Assembly: GCA_964611895.1 (NCBI GenBank) | Contig: CAZTDN010000017.1 | Location: 7,263-71,262 of the forward strand | From: JAIEOG01 sp964611895 | GTDB taxonomy: Bacteria > Bdellovibrionota > FAC87 > UBA2466 | Direction: 5' to 3' | Length of the DNA: 64,000 nt | Shown: positions 7,942 to 16,031 of the stretch, in pieces | Layout: each line of letters starts with the position of its first letter | Position numbering within the stretch: the first letter of the stretch is position 1 | The notes under the pieces: generated by a model | The model's input: the letters and a program-made list of their open reading frames with translations, nothing else | Told to the model about the DNA's origin: nothing | Databases searched by the model: none | Translations under genes and position numbers: made by a program

Positions 7942-9087
7942 ATGTCGCCAAAGATAAAATCTTTCTTTCTCGGCCTCTGTGGTGCAGCTTTTTTGGTCGG
8001 GGCCTGCGCGGGAGTCCCCATTTCAGGCACAAACAGCCCGAAGCTAAGGCTGGCTTTTACATCTAATCCAAGCCTGGAGATGGAGCCTTGCGGTTGCAGT
8101 CTGTTGCAGGCAGGCGGGGTCGATCGAGCATTCAATGTTGTTTCCAAGTTTCGCAGGGATAATCCTGAGGGGACTTTTCATTTTTGGGTGGGAACAACTT
8201 TTGTTTCTCTGGAAGCCCTTTCGCCGGTTTCCCGGGACTTTCAGGAGCGCAGACGTAGTGAGTTTGCTGAAGTCGCGCGCGAGATGGGCGTGAAGACCAT
8301 CGTACCATCTGGGGAGGATGGTAGCCTAGGTTCTGAAGAGCTTTTGCGACTTCAGCGCCAGGCAAGAGTCACCTTTCTGAGCGCCAACTTGGCGGGGATG
8401 GATGGCAAACCCCTGTTCCCTCCCTATGAATGGTTGGAGATAGGCGGAAGTAAAATTTTAGTCTTTGGACTTTCTGGTGGCCCCTCTTCTACCTGGCCGC
8501 TCGACAAGAGTGTTCAGCTATTGCCTTTTTCGACAGCACTCGAGCCTGTGCGCCGTGCAATGCTTTCTAAGCCAGACCAAGTAATTCTGCTTTCGAATAT
8601 TTCGGAGGAAGATAGAGCCTTGGTCGCAAAGTTAGTCCCAGAAACGAGTATTTTTTTGGGGGGTGACTTTTCAGAAGAGCCGATGAGTATGGCCCGGCGT
8701 TTGGATCCTTTTCGTTTAAGTTTTGTGACCATTGGGAGAGGTCGGTCATTGGGTTGGCTTCAAATTGAGGCGAATTCGAAGAAGGCTTTTTTTAACTCAG
8801 ATCTCTCGAAGATTGAAATAATACAGCGAGACGCTCTTCTAGCAGAAAAGCGCTCCCTTTCCCATGGAGCCCGTTTGACAAAACCGCAGCGGAATCGGCT
8901 CCGCCAGGTGGAGGCACAGCTGTCTCATCTGGCCAAGTTCCAGTTGGAACCAACCGAAAATGCAAATCGGTATTTGTCAGGGATGGAGCTTTTGACTCCG
9001 GAGTATGGTGTCCCGGAAAATCCTATTTCAGAACGGATTCGAAACTTTAAGAAGAAGATACGAGACCTTGCTGTCAGTTTGGAATAG
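7942..9087 (+). CDS. Lipoprotein with UshA/5'-nucleotidase-like N-terminal half
   Basis: A 381-residue protein. The start at 7942 gives a good lipoprotein signal peptide with lipobox LVGAC; an ATG at 7891 would add 17 residues before it and overlap the upstream gene. After the signal, LRLAFTSNPSLEMEPCGCS followed by a GGVDR stretch resembles exported metallophosphoesterase-like proteins whose N-terminus carries an EPCGC motif and a 'GG.ARR'-type segment. SANLAGMDGKPLFPPY and ILVFGLSG fit the same scaffold. The usual metal-binding DxH and GNHE motifs are not visible, so enzymatic activity is doubtful. The C-terminus is a charged helix (about 300-375). An inverted repeat lies directly downstream. 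Confidence 0.6.
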   Translation: MSPKIKSFFLGLCGAAFLVGACAGVPISGTNSPKLRLAFTSNPSLEMEPCGCSLLQAGGVDRAFNVVSKFRRDNPEGTFHFWVGTTFVSLEALSPVSRDFQERRRSEFAEVAREMGVKTIVPSGEDGSLGSEELLRLQRQARVTFLSANLAGMDGKPLFPPYEWLEIGGSKILVFGLSGGPSSTWPLDKSVQLLPFSTALEPVRRAMLSKPDQVILLSNISEEDRALVAKLVPETSIFLGGDFSEEPMSMARRLDPFRLSFVTIGRGRSLGWLQIEANSKKAFFNSDLSKIEIIQRDALLAEKRSLSHGARLTKPQRNRLRQVEAQLSHLAKFQLEPTENANRYLSGMELLTPEYGVPENPISERIRNFKKKIRDLAVSLE

Positions 9088-9091
9088 GGAG

Positions 9092-9130
9092 CTCCCTCAG
9101 GTACCCACTTACTTTTGGCACCTGAGGGAG
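9092..9130 (+). terminator. Strong inverted repeat after the lipoprotein gene
   Basis: Arms of 14 bp (9092-9105 and 9117-9130) pair with a single mismatch around an 11-nt loop (left arm CTCCCTCAGGTACC). It begins five bases after the stop codon. No T run follows on either strand, so it may act as an mRNA 3' end or barrier rather than a classic intrinsic terminator. Confidence 0.45.
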
Positions 9131-9200
9131 TGCCTCCAGGCGTATACTCCTTCGACAAAAGACGTGTTTTGTCACTTCACATTTCCCCATTATTTCCAGT

Positions 9201-9278
9201 AGATAGACCTCCTCTAACACGGCGTATACTTTGCACTCTAATGTGCCGATAAGCCAGCTGGAGGGGAGGGGTCTATCT
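9201..9278 (+). promoter_or_regulatory. Possible Shine-Dalgarno-masking hairpin with two TATACT boxes
   Basis: AGATAGACC (9201-9209) is perfectly complementary to GGTCTATCT (9270-9278), which ends in the T of the TTG start codon. The adjoining CCTC bases can also pair with the GA-rich Shine-Dalgarno stretch at 9261-9270. Two -10-like TATACT boxes lie at 9143-9148 and 9225-9230. A transcript from the first would contain both arms, while one from the second would lack the left arm and leave the ribosome site free. Confidence 0.4.
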
Positions 9279-12200
9279 TGTCGCGGAATCGGCATATTTT
9301 TTCGGGCGAAGGTCGAGTGGTGTGGCTCGCTTTGGCGCTTTCGCTCGCCTCACAAGCCCAAGATCTCCACACGCCCGCGCCCGGAAACCGCACAGTCATC
9401 ACACAACCTCTCGCGTGCAGTTTAACTGTCGACCAAGCCATTCAACGCGAAGTGTCTCCGTGCCACCTCAAGCCCACACTGCACCCACAGCCAGAGGTTC
9501 GAGGAGGCCTAAACGACTTTTTCGCTCGCTCTAAAACTCCCCCGGCCCGACCGATCACCGATCGCCAAGACTACACGACTCTGTTTCTCATTGGACTTGA
9601 GTGCCGCAAACCCAGCGCCTTTGCCGATTCGTTTTCGACGTATTTGAAAAAACACCCGGCGCTCGCGCGTTTCTTTACCGATTTGCTGACTCTTTCTCCC
9701 GATTCCCCAGCATACCGAGCGATTGTCCGGGAGTTGCGCCAAGAACGCTCCGACACCGTGAACTCGTCATCCGAACTCCAAACCCGCGCGCTCGCAATGC
9801 GGGCTGCGTTGCAAACCGGCGAGCCGATGCCCACGTGTTTTGGCGATTTCTCACGCGCGCGCCCTGAGGACCTCGACCTACAAGTGGCCGAGTTTCGGGC
9901 CAAGCTCGGCGATAAGCCACTTTCCACCCTGAACGATCTTTACACGTTGGCAAATGACTCCGAGAAACAGCTACTCCACTTTCTCTATGGCTCGCCGGAC
10001 AAAGACGGCGTGGCTCTCGCAGACATTCTTATCGGCACGGACAAGGCTAACTACTATCGCAATCGCCTGGTGAACCCTCCCATTCCGTCGCCCTCCGGTG
10101 CGAGTACGGTGGAAAGTCTTCTCGGCAGTTCTGTGCCGGCGTCGTTGGACTGGCTTCCCAAGGCGCTTGTCAGTCAGATACAGGCACCCGAGTCGCAGCG
10201 GCACTTGGCAAGATGGGCGTTGAGTCTGGATCTCGCCCAGCAATCCCCCGAGGCAATCGCCGATATTCGACGGTACTTGTCGAACGCTCTCGACACGCTT
10301 CAGAAAAGTGGAGCACAATCGTCGAATCTGAACGAAGCTTTGCAAGCAGAGCGTGTGCGCACACTTCTCCAAGACTTGCTGGTCGATTTGGACAATCGCT
10401 CCGGGGGAACCCACGCACAGTGGCAAAAAGAACTCTTGAATCGCAACGCCCAAGCGATTTTGGGGGACGAAGGCCTGGCGGCCCTGCCGGCACCCGCGGC
10501 GAGGAAGTTATTGTCCATCACAGCCGATCGAGACGTTCTGGGAAATCTCACGCCTGAGCAAGTGCAGAAAATTCAAGAACTGCACGCCGTCCAGAAAAAT
10601 GCGCCCCAAGATGTCGAACTATACCGTGCAACCCAAGGGCTCGGGGAAGGGCAAGCAACCGCTCTCGAATCGGAACTTCGCAAGACTGCGCAAGAACTAC
10701 ACGATCGCATTTGGCAGACTTCCGATCGGCGGGCCTCGCATTTTTACGGCCGCACTCTGGCCAAGGAACGCAAAACGCTCACCAATAGCACACAGGAATC
10801 CGATGTCGAAGCCATAGCGAGGGCGCTTGCGGCCAAAGGGATGAGCCTTACAGCCCAGGATCGGTTGCGTCTCTACGATGCTGAAAAAGGGCTCCGGCCA
10901 TTTAGTCGAAAACTCCTTGCACAAATGTTGTTAAACGTTGCCAGCGGAAAAGACGCGGGTTCCAAACGCGCGGTGAATCCTTCGCTGAGTGATTTGGCTC
11001 AAATCGCGTTGCACCCGCAGGGTAAAGATACTCAAGTTTTCGCGTTGGCGTACCTATCCTGGTTGGGAGAGGGCAAGTCTCCGCGCGCGCTACTGGCGCT
11101 CGTCGAGGGTGAGGCCGGGAAACTTCTCTCCCTCAAAACGGGAGAACGTTTATCAGATGCGGAATCCTGGCCCGCCGAAAAACGCCAGCGCGTGGCTCGA
11201 AAAATAGAAGACCTGCTCCGTTCTCCAGAGGATATCTCGCTCACCCAACGCGACGCGCTTACATTGGCTGCCGAAGTGCTACGTGAGTGGGGGCACTCGT
11301 CTGCCGCCCTCCACCAAGGGATTACAGTCGACAGCGCTGGAGATGTGTTGCAGGTGGCAAAGTTCATCGATGGGCTGGCTAAACGCCAAGAAGTTTTGCT
11401 CAAGGCCGAAGGGTTAGACGGCAATCAAGTGTTCAAAGCAACCCAGGAAATGGAAAAAGACCTGGGTGCCCATGGGTACGGACTCCCCCTGAAAGCGGAG
11501 CTCGGCCTGCAGAAGTTCTTGTGGGAGGGCGGTGCTCCGGCGGAGGAATCCCTTCTCCAACTCAGGCGCGCACTCCCTCCGGCAAAGCTAGCGGATTTGA
11601 TCGCTCGACTGGATCTGGCAAATAGCACGGAACTCATTGCACAAACCATGAAAGCAGAATTGCCCCATGCGATGTACGTCTTGACCGATCCCGGGGCACA
11701 GTCAGATCGCATGCTCGCGACAGCCGTGAAAGAGCTATCTCAAAATGGCAAGCTTTCAAAACATACCCAAGACTTTTTGCAAGTGTTGTCGAGTCGGTTC
11801 CCCCACTGTGAAGAAAAAGCAGAGTGTATCGAGGGCGCGCTGCGGGACATCGCAGCCGTCGGACTGTTGGAGCAAGGACAACGAGCCCAGGCAGACAAGT
11901 TATTGAAGAGTCGCATTGCTTCAACCAAGCAGCGCTCGGCCCACTTGGCGCAGCTAGAACAAGGCGCGCGCATGCAGGCGCAAGCGAGGAAACTGAGCGA
12001 AAAAGCACCGCTGACTCTGGATGAACTCAGCGGGTTTTCAGGGTACTTGGATGATGCCATTACCAAGGCGGAAGCGGAACGCGTCGTGCAAGCGTCGGAG
12101 TGGAAACGGCTGGTCCGCAAAGAGCAGCGATCGATTGCGCGCTTGCGCACTCGCAATGCGCAAATCGAAATCAGCCTGAGAGACCAGCTCCGGCGCGCGC

Positions 12201-15200
12201 AGGTCACCTACTCGGATCTCCTCAAGAAAAAGCGCCAGATCTACGCCAAGCTCAGTGACGAAGAACTCGCCGAACTGGAAGGGCTACCTGCGCGTATTCG
12301 AAAACTGGCTCCCCCATCGCTCAGTCGCACTCCCCCAAAGGGAATTGAAGAAGCTCGCAGGCTGGTGGCTCGCCAGCGCGAACTCAGAAAGAAATCGGCG
12401 GTCGTGGTAGACACTTGGACCGATAAGGACCAGGAAGCTCTGGACCTTTTGCAAAAGAACTTGGCGGGAGCGGGCCAAAAGCTACAGGAGTTCATCAACG
12501 AGCCCCGGGATGCGGCGATACTGCTCCTGGACAAACACCGCGAAGCTGGTGCCGTTCCTAGTGGTGAACAGTTTGTGCAGAACCTCGGCCGAGTCATTGG
12601 GGGCGACCTGAAGGATCATCCAGAAGGTTCACGCATCGCCTCCGAAATCTTGCGGCTCAAAGATAGTTTTGCAGAAACCGGCAAGTTACTCGATGCAGAA
12701 GGTAAACCCTATACTGAGGAAAAATTACGCCAGCTTGCGAGGAGTTTGCGCGAGCTTGCTTCGCCAGATACCAACGCTCCACTGTCCGCTCAAATCGGGA
12801 TCGTGCTGGAAGCGTGTAAGAGCCCATGCGCTCTGACCGAAGCGGAGCTCGGATTTCTGGGTAAGTTGCAAAAATCTCCAGGGATCAACCAGTCCGCGCA
12901 AAAAGATCGGACCGAAGAAGAGGCGTTGCGTCGAGTTCGCGAAAACGATGAGGTTTTCGCTTTGGTCAATGTCCTGCTGGACAATGCACGCGAAGCGGAT
13001 CGCATTCGTAATCAAGAACACGCCGTTGCCATGCTCGAAAGCCATGCACGCAAATCCGTTCCCAAAGCCTCGGAACAAGAGATATCGGAGATCGTCCAAA
13101 CTCACCTGAGCGCTGCACAAGGTCTCGAACGAGGAAAAGCGTTGGCTGAAGCTATTGCGCGTTCCCCTGATCCGACTGCAGAAAGTCGCAGGCTTTTTTC
13201 AAAAATGTCCCCCGAAAAGTTCGATGCCTGGATCCGACAGTCGAGCAATCAACGCGCTATTGAGGATTGGTTGTGGAAAATGACCTCTGGGGCGGAGCTA
13301 CACCGCATTTCCGATCGTGATGCAAAAGCTGCGTTGGCGAAAATGCTCGACCAAGCTCAGGCCAATGCGGAACGGAGCGCGAAGCGCAAAAAAGAAATCG
13401 AAGCCGAATTGTCTGCCATTGTCTCTCCGACAGGGAGTCAGTTTGCGGGGAGCACGCTGTGGAACTGGGACGACGCTAAATTGCACTTGCTTTGTGAACG
13501 GCCTGATTGCCACATGACCCAGGCGCAGTTTCAAGAAAAGCTCGACGAGTACGCGCGTTTGAGCGCAGCAGACGAACATGCGCTCAACCCCGGATTTTAT
13601 GTCAGTGCCCGCGGATCGGATGAGTTTCAGGATTTTGTCCATGAGCGATTTCTCGCTTCGCAATACGGAGCCAATACCATCGCGCTCAATCCCCATACTG
13701 TGCTCACCCGCGAAGATCCGGCCACTGGATCCGAAGCGTATGTGTTTGCAGACTACCGCAAACACCGGCCCGAAATGGAACGCGTTGCCAAAAGACTCTC
13801 AGCGCTCATGGCGAGCAATGGCGAGTTGAGACGCGCTGTCGATCGATCCGAAGAGACAGGGCAGTCGGTCAAACGGGTTGGCACGGCTTCAGCCAATCGA
13901 ATCGGTAGTTTGGTGGGCATGCGTTCTGCCGATGTGGATACAGATAATGATCGCTTGATCGAAGCCCTGCACGCCGAGATTACCCAGGGCATTACGGGTT
14001 TGGAAATGTTGGGCAATGCGCCTATTCAGTTTGATGGCAAAGAGCAGCCTGCATCGAGTGTGGCGGCTAAGCTGCGAGAGAGTTGGGGAGTGGCACTCAA
14101 AACCCAAAAGCTTGCGCTCGATCACACGCAGGAGAACTACGATCTTGCAGAAGAGGGAATTTACCTCACCGCGGCGCTGGCGGTGCCGATTGGCGGCGCG
14201 ATCGGGGGCGCAGTGGCACGGGGCACGAACTACGCTTTCCGGGGGACCAAGGCACTGCAATCGCTCAATGCGTTGGGGCGGATGGCTCAGTTTCGCAGCG
14301 TCGCCCGCGCTGTGGGGGCGGGCAAATCGTATCGTCGTTTGGCGGCGATTGCCAAAGTGGCTCCCCGAGTAGGGCAGGTAAAAATGCTGCTAGACACCGC
14401 AAGGCGGGGCTATGGCATGGGCAAAATGGGGGCGACTTCTTCGTTGGTGTCCTTGCCGATTTCTGTCGGGCGAGGCGCGCACGATCTCTACCAGTCGTTA
14501 GAAAAGGCAGAAGCCAAAGACGAATACGACTCCGCATTGAAAAAAGTCGCTCCCGGGCAAAAGGGCAATGGGGTGCCAGACTGGCTGGATTTTCTCAACG
14601 CGGGCAAACCGTACCTGGATCTGGAAGTCAAATACGACAAGGACAAGAACGGAATTCCAGACGGGTACGATGTTTTTGTGTTGGGGATGTCGCCCGAGAA
14701 ATACCTTCTCAGTTCGGACGAATCGGTGGGCGCACTGCGAGATGTGTACAAGAATGCCAAGGGCAGCGCGATGACCATGGGTGCGGCCGGCCTAGCAAAC
14801 CCTCTGGTGGGCCGGTATTTCATGCGGCCCTTCGTTGGCAAGCCCTTGTCGCGCATATGGTCCAGTGGGGAGTCTGTGACAACCATGTTTGAGCCCATGG
14901 CCGGGATGTTCGCCTCCCGAATGTTCCAGAGTACGGTGGCGGGAGATCCGCGTTACTCGCTGCTGGAAAATGTCGAACGGAATTTATTCAATGGCGAGCG
15001 GCTCATGAAAAACCTCAAAAGCGCAGGGTGGAATAGTATTTTCATGTCGCCAATAGACGATTACTTAGTCTTTCGCTACCTGAAGAAAAACCCTTACGGA
15101 AGCAACCAAGTGATTTGGGGTATCAAGTCGGCCGTCAACCATGGCATCGACGCGGCTCAAGGGGCGAGCGAAGTTTTGACGACAGGGGAGTATGTTTCCC

Positions 15201-15967
15201 CCAATGGCATGAAGACCAAGAGCGTGGGACTTGCGGCACTGCTTAGCTTGGGCGAAAGCGGCTATATGAGCCAAAAAACCTCCAAGCCCCAAAGTGCGCT
15301 CTTTGAGCTGCTACCCAAGATCGTAGAAGAAGATATCCGCAGGATTTCTGCGCAGAGTGCGGCGGGCAGGCCCGCGGTTTTTGAGCAGAATGTGTTGGAA
15401 CTTCTCAATCGCGAAATGGGCCGCAACCAGAGCGGTCCAATCACCGTGCGCGATCTGATCTTGAGCGAAGCCGACTTACAGAACTATAAGGATAAAAATC
15501 ACACCAGAGCCGTCGCGCTATTGATAGAACCTCAGCTACTGGCCGCCGGTATCTCCAAAGAAGAGGGAGCCTTTCTCATTGCTCGAGCCCTAGACAAGAC
15601 GGGCAAGGTGGCTTCGTACTTTGATGAGCTCAAGCCGTTTGTCTCGCGCGTGATTCAGGAAAAACAGCTGTCACTCGTTGCCGAGGGCAAGGGCAAAGCC
15701 GAGGATATTTTCCGCCAAAAGAATGCAGTGGGGGGGAGCTTGAATCTGCACCGCCGCCTCAGCCTTGCAGACGCGGTTTTGGATGACGGCACCGGATTCA
15801 AAAACCCCGAAGTCGAAAAAATGGTTGATCGCGTCGCGCAGGAGCATCGCCTGGAGCCCGCGCGCTTTCGCGAGTTTGCTCTGGCGCACTACCGACAAAA
15901 CCTGCTCCGCCTCGAAGGGCACGTCACTCTGCGGACCTTGGCCCAGCAGATGCGGGCCGAAAAATAA
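9278..15967 (+). CDS. Giant exported protein of unknown function (2229 residues)
   Basis: Starts at TTG 9278, seven bases after a strong GAGGGGAGGG. The first residues give a signal peptide (VVWLALALSLASQAQD), so the protein is exported. Most of it is long, charged, helical sequence with Leu/Lys/Glu-rich stretches suggesting coiled coils or helical repeats, very poor in cysteine. Near residues 1633-1650 there is a glycine/alanine-rich hydrophobic stretch (LAVPIGGAIGGAVARG). At about 1764-1797 two thrombospondin-3-like calcium motifs occur (KGNGVPDWLD and DKDKNGIPDGYD). The C-terminal 450 residues look like a separate module. I know no family for it; an adhesin, effector or envelope scaffold are all possible. 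It is monocistronic, with a possible regulatory leader. Confidence 0.75.
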   Translation: MSRNRHIFSGEGRVVWLALALSLASQAQDLHTPAPGNRTVITQPLACSLTVDQAIQREVSPCHLKPTLHPQPEVRGGLNDFFARSKTPPARPITDRQDYTTLFLIGLECRKPSAFADSFSTYLKKHPALARFFTDLLTLSPDSPAYRAIVRELRQERSDTVNSSSELQTRALAMRAALQTGEPMPTCFGDFSRARPEDLDLQVAEFRAKLGDKPLSTLNDLYTLANDSEKQLLHFLYGSPDKDGVALADILIGTDKANYYRNRLVNPPIPSPSGASTVESLLGSSVPASLDWLPKALVSQIQAPESQRHLARWALSLDLAQQSPEAIADIRRYLSNALDTLQKSGAQSSNLNEALQAERVRTLLQDLLVDLDNRSGGTHAQWQKELLNRNAQAILGDEGLAALPAPAARKLLSITADRDVLGNLTPEQVQKIQELHAVQKNAPQDVELYRATQGLGEGQATALESELRKTAQELHDRIWQTSDRRASHFYGRTLAKERKTLTNSTQESDVEAIARALAAKGMSLTAQDRLRLYDAEKGLRPFSRKLLAQMLLNVASGKDAGSKRAVNPSLSDLAQIALHPQGKDTQVFALAYLSWLGEGKSPRALLALVEGEAGKLLSLKTGERLSDAESWPAEKRQRVARKIEDLLRSPEDISLTQRDALTLAAEVLREWGHSSAALHQGITVDSAGDVLQVAKFIDGLAKRQEVLLKAEGLDGNQVFKATQEMEKDLGAHGYGLPLKAELGLQKFLWEGGAPAEESLLQLRRALPPAKLADLIARLDLANSTELIAQTMKAELPHAMYVLTDPGAQSDRMLATAVKELSQNGKLSKHTQDFLQVLSSRFPHCEEKAECIEGALRDIAAVGLLEQGQRAQADKLLKSRIASTKQRSAHLAQLEQGARMQAQARKLSEKAPLTLDELSGFSGYLDDAITKAEAERVVQASEWKRLVRKEQRSIARLRTRNAQIEISLRDQLRRAQVTYSDLLKKKRQIYAKLSDEELAELEGLPARIRKLAPPSLSRTPPKGIEEARRLVARQRELRKKSAVVVDTWTDKDQEALDLLQKNLAGAGQKLQEFINEPRDAAILLLDKHREAGAVPSGEQFVQNLGRVIGGDLKDHPEGSRIASEILRLKDSFAETGKLLDAEGKPYTEEKLRQLARSLRELASPDTNAPLSAQIGIVLEACKSPCALTEAELGFLGKLQKSPGINQSAQKDRTEEEALRRVRENDEVFALVNVLLDNAREADRIRNQEHAVAMLESHARKSVPKASEQEISEIVQTHLSAAQGLERGKALAEAIARSPDPTAESRRLFSKMSPEKFDAWIRQSSNQRAIEDWLWKMTSGAELHRISDRDAKAALAKMLDQAQANAERSAKRKKEIEAELSAIVSPTGSQFAGSTLWNWDDAKLHLLCERPDCHMTQAQFQEKLDEYARLSAADEHALNPGFYVSARGSDEFQDFVHERFLASQYGANTIALNPHTVLTREDPATGSEAYVFADYRKHRPEMERVAKRLSALMASNGELRRAVDRSEETGQSVKRVGTASANRIGSLVGMRSADVDTDNDRLIEALHAEITQGITGLEMLGNAPIQFDGKEQPASSVAAKLRESWGVALKTQKLALDHTQENYDLAEEGIYLTAALAVPIGGAIGGAVARGTNYAFRGTKALQSLNALGRMAQFRSVARAVGAGKSYRRLAAIAKVAPRVGQVKMLLDTARRGYGMGKMGATSSLVSLPISVGRGAHDLYQSLEKAEAKDEYDSALKKVAPGQKGNGVPDWLDFLNAGKPYLDLEVKYDKDKNGIPDGYDVFVLGMSPEKYLLSSDESVGALRDVYKNAKGSAMTMGAAGLANPLVGRYFMRPFVGKPLSRIWSSGESVTTMFEPMAGMFASRMFQSTVAGDPRYSLLENVERNLFNGERLMKNLKSAGWNSIFMSPIDDYLVFRYLKKNPYGSNQVIWGIKSAVNHGIDAAQGASEVLTTGEYVSPNGMKTKSVGLAALLSLGESGYMSQKTSKPQSALFELLPKIVEEDIRRISAQSAAGRPAVFEQNVLELLNREMGRNQSGPITVRDLILSEADLQNYKDKNHTRAVALLIEPQLLAAGISKEEGAFLIARALDKTGKVASYFDELKPFVSRVIQEKQLSLVAEGKGKAEDIFRQKNAVGGSLNLHRRLSLADAVLDDGTGFKNPEVEKMVDRVAQEHRLEPARFREFALAHYRQNLLRLEGHVTLRTLAQQMRAEK

Positions 15968-16000
15968 CGCGCCGCCTTCTTGACTTTCAGACCCCGTATG

Positions 16001-16019
16001 ATTCAGATTCAGTCTGAAT
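16001..16019. promoter_or_regulatory. Palindromic operator candidate upstream of TonB-dependent receptor
   Basis: ATTCAGA and TCTGAAT form a perfect 7-bp inverted repeat around a 5-bp centre, 13 bases before the GTG start of the receptor gene. TTGACT at 15980-15985 lies upstream, so a repressor bound here would cover the promoter. TonB receptors are usually repressed by metal- or cofactor-sensing regulators; the site is not a Fur-type GATAAT repeat and I cannot name the regulator. Confidence 0.45.
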
Positions 16020-16031
16020 TGAGGGCCTGGC

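Noticed and set aside
14083..14892. Plus-strand open frame of 269 codons inside the giant gene
   Set aside because: It lies in another frame of a continuous 2229-codon gene and its composition (Arg/Gly/Ser-rich, no hydrophobic core) is that of a shadow.
9717..15960. Polyketide or peptide synthetase-like megaenzyme
   Set aside because: The giant protein has a signal peptide and none of the carrier, condensation or ketosynthase motifs.
15980..16002. TTGACT with TATGAT as a sigma-70 promoter for the TonB receptor
   Set aside because: The spacing is only 11 bases, too short for that pair.
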